A DNA stretch of 13,687 nt, taken from NCBI GenBank assembly GCA_003157945.1, contig PMFY01000102.1, positions 1 to 13,687 on the forward strand, in the 5' to 3' direction. Of this stretch, positions 12,081 through 13,687 are shown one piece after another (within the stretch, counting starts at the first letter, position 1; every line of letters begins with the position of its first letter). The notes under the pieces are model-generated. The model saw only the letters and a list, made by a program, of their open reading frames with translations, was not told the DNA's origin and ran no database searches. Source of the stretch: Acidimicrobiaceae bacterium. Lineage in GTDB: Bacteria > Actinomycetota > Acidimicrobiia > Acidimicrobiales > RAAP-2. The position numbers and the translations under genes are program-made.

Positions 12081-13687
12081 TCAACCGGCCCGGGAGGCCC
12101 GGTCGGTGACCTGGCGTCGCGCGGCCCGCTCGATCCCGGCCTCGACGATGCGGTGCAGGACCGCCCACGGAGGCAGCGGATCGTCGTCCGCCAACCACTG
12201 CGAGTAGAAGACGGTGGCCTCGGTCAGGCCGCACAGTGAATTGATCTCGAGGAGGTACACCACGTCCTCCACCCGGTCCCAGAAGACGTCGAGGCGCGCG
12301 TAGCCCTCGATGTCGAAGGCCCGGGCCAGTTGCTCGACGCGGCGGCGCACGGACCCGGCGGCCTCCGGGCCGCAGAAGAGGTCGAGGGCCAGGTTGGTGC
12401 CGACCCCGCTCTGGAACTTCTGCTGGAGGGTGAGTTCCTCGGCCGCCACCGTGACGCTCGGCACGGCGGCCACCAGCCCGCGACCGGGCCGGTCCAGCAC
12501 CGCGGCCGTCAGTTCCACGAACTGCTTGGCCGCGAACCAGGGGCGGAGGGACTCGAGGTTGAGGTCCCCCGTCGGGAGCTCGACCCCCGTCGGGTCGACG
12601 AAGGCCCGCTCGACCAGCCAGTGCTTGGGCGACGGCACGGGCATGGTGATCGACGGTGTCCGTCCCCGCAGGTCCGACCGGGCCTCGTCGGTGACGAACT
12701 CGGGCGACTCGGCCACGATCGCCGCGAAGAACCGCTGCATCACCTCGGGTCGCCGCAGCAGCTTCACCCCCGTGGAGCAGCCGTCGGTGGCCGGCTTGCA
12801 GACGAGCGCGCGGGCCGAGAGCTCGTCGCACAGTGTCGCGTAGCGGGTGGCCGCAGCACCGGGGCCGTCCAGCTCGTCCACCCAGGCGCCGAGCTCGAAG
12901 ATGTCGACCTGGCGCTGGGCCGGTGCGCCGACCCCCGGCAGACCGAGCTCGCGCACCCGGGTCGCGGTGGCGGCCTTGTCGGCGGCCACGTCCGCCGCCC
13001 GCGGCCCGGAGCCGTTGTAGGGGGCCCCGAGCCGGTCGAGGGCCAGTTGCAGGCGACCGTCCTCACCCGGGCCGCCGTGCAGGGCCAGGAAGACGAGGTC
13101 CGCACCACGGGCCACGTCCTCCAGGGCGACGGTGTGCCCCATGCGCAGCGCGGCACCGGCGGCCCCCTCCGCCAGCCCGAGGTCGGCCCGCACGGCGGCG
13201 CCCACCGACTCGATGACGGCCCGACGCACCGGGTCACCGACCAGGGCCTGGATCTCCTCGACGTCGTGGTGCAGGACGTAGAACAGTCCGATCTCGGTGT
13301 AGCGGCTCTGGAGGTCCATCAGGAAGAAGCGGACGTCGCTACCGGTGGCCAGCAGCGACAGGCCCACGAAGCAGCCACTCTGGCGGCTGACCTGGCGCTC
13401 GCTGGTGGGACCGCCGAGGACCACGTGGATCCGGCGTGCCGCCCCGTCCGTCACCGTGGCGCCGGCGGCCGGTACCGGGGTCCCGCCGGTGGCCGCGCCG
13501 AGCAGTCCGAGGATCAGGTGGCGGTGGTCCATGCCGACCATGGCGGCCTGCTGGAAGACGAAACTCGAGAAGCCCATCCCGCCGATCCCGTTGACGTCGG
13601 TGACGACCACGGTGCCGTCGTCGGTCCGGAAGCCGTCGATGCGCGCCATGTGGCGGAGTCCCAGGATGCCGAAGGCGTCGGCGACGA
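12081..13687 (-). CDS. Tandem D-Ala-D-Ala ligase-like ATP-grasp protein (partial)
   Basis: The frame is open to the window edge; the start lies beyond it. Residue numbers count from the Met at 13649, itself internal. Residues up to about 50 are the end of a first ATP-grasp unit: MARIDGF, then VTDVNGIGGMGFSSF (16-30), matching the metal-binding D/E-x-N and glycine loop of Ddl. A Gly/Ala/Pro linker (51-70) leads to a second, whole Ddl-like unit (72 to about 510): VVLGGPTSERQVSRQSG (76-92, E84), LALHGGPGEDGRLQ (188-201), APYNGSG (209-215), DK (224-225), VCKPATDGCSTGV (283-295), LVERAFVDP (345-353) and LLEINSLCGL (466-475). These enzymes use ATP to join two D-amino or hydroxy acids. In the second unit the PGMTxxS loop is changed to CGLTEAT. 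The gene sits 19 bp upstream of the MurF-Alr fusion. Confidence 0.88.
   Translation of the reverse strand, partial: VADAFGILGLRHMARIDGFRTDDGTVVVTDVNGIGGMGFSSFVFQQAAMVGMDHRHLILGLLGAATGGTPVPAAGATVTDGAARRIHVVLGGPTSERQVSRQSGCFVGLSLLATGSDVRFFLMDLQSRYTEIGLFYVLHHDVEEIQALVGDPVRRAVIESVGAAVRADLGLAEGAAGAALRMGHTVALEDVARGADLVFLALHGGPGEDGRLQLALDRLGAPYNGSGPRAADVAADKAATATRVRELGLPGVGAPAQRQVDIFELGAWVDELDGPGAAATRYATLCDELSARALVCKPATDGCSTGVKLLRRPEVMQRFFAAIVAESPEFVTDEARSDLRGRTPSITMPVPSPKHWLVERAFVDPTGVELPTGDLNLESLRPWFAAKQFVELTAAVLDRPGRGLVAAVPSVTVAAEELTLQQKFQSGVGTNLALDLFCGPEAAGSVRRRVEQLARAFDIEGYARLDVFWDRVEDVVYLLEINSLCGLTEATVFYSQWLADDDPLPPWAVLHRIVEAGIERAARRQVTDRASRAG

Noticed and set aside
9743..12109. 788-codon open frame on the plus strand
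   Set aside because: It is antisense to the MurF-Alr fusion, whose motifs are complete. The antisense product is low-complexity Gly/His/Arg.
12058..12831. 257-codon alternative minus-strand frame overlapping the ligase
   Set aside because: It is an out-of-frame shadow, Arg/Gly-rich and motif-free, whereas the overlapping frame carries complete Ddl motifs.
12081..13649. ATG at 13649 as start of the ligase protein
   Set aside because: The codons beyond it stay open to the edge (VADAFGILGLRH), and the Met lies inside a conserved ATP-grasp segment, so the gene must begin outside the window.

Overview
The window is about 70% GC and reads like a chromosome segment of a high-GC actinomycete, most likely class Acidimicrobiia. 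The main clue is the fragment at the left edge, which carries the GYWLVASDGGVFSFGDA repeat typical of large secreted proteins in that class. Several starts that lack a Shine-Dalgarno sequence but have a TANNNT box 6-7 nt upstream (leaderless promoters) agree with this. No RNA gene, insertion sequence, phage gene or CRISPR array was seen.

Layout. (1) 3-152: 3' end of a secreted repeat protein on the plus strand. (2) 169-4071: envelope-polysaccharide genes, namely a hexapeptide-repeat acetyltransferase and a SAM-dependent methyltransferase (minus), a CysE-like acetyltransferase (plus, divergent from the methyltransferase) and a DUF4012 membrane protein (minus). (3) 4221-5559: a sortase with extra C-terminal membrane segments (plus), convergent with a tiny LPFTG cell-wall protein (minus) that is probably its substrate. 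(4) 5748-8465: membrane genes on the minus strand: a C-terminally anchored unknown protein with a short tandem repeat, two overlapping multi-pass proteins and an acyltransferase-3 (OafA-like) enzyme. (5) 8612-9399: a 66-residue unknown protein and a small helix-turn-helix protein preceded by a candidate 15-codon leader peptide and two near-identical palindromes. (6) 9518-13687: two large, closely spaced minus-strand genes for the D-alanine branch of peptidoglycan synthesis, a MurF-alanine racemase fusion and, upstream, a protein with two consecutive D-Ala-D-Ala-ligase-like ATP-grasp units that runs off the right edge.

The common theme is the cell envelope: making and joining D-alanyl dipeptides, sorting proteins to the wall, and decorating surface glycans with acyl and methyl groups. 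The strongest leads are the concentration of the D-Ala branch into two multidomain proteins, where the second ligase unit has altered substrate-pocket residues (including an apparent Phe at the omega-loop Tyr position), and the leader-peptide/palindrome arrangement ahead of the HTH gene. All family calls were made by reading motifs; no database search was run.
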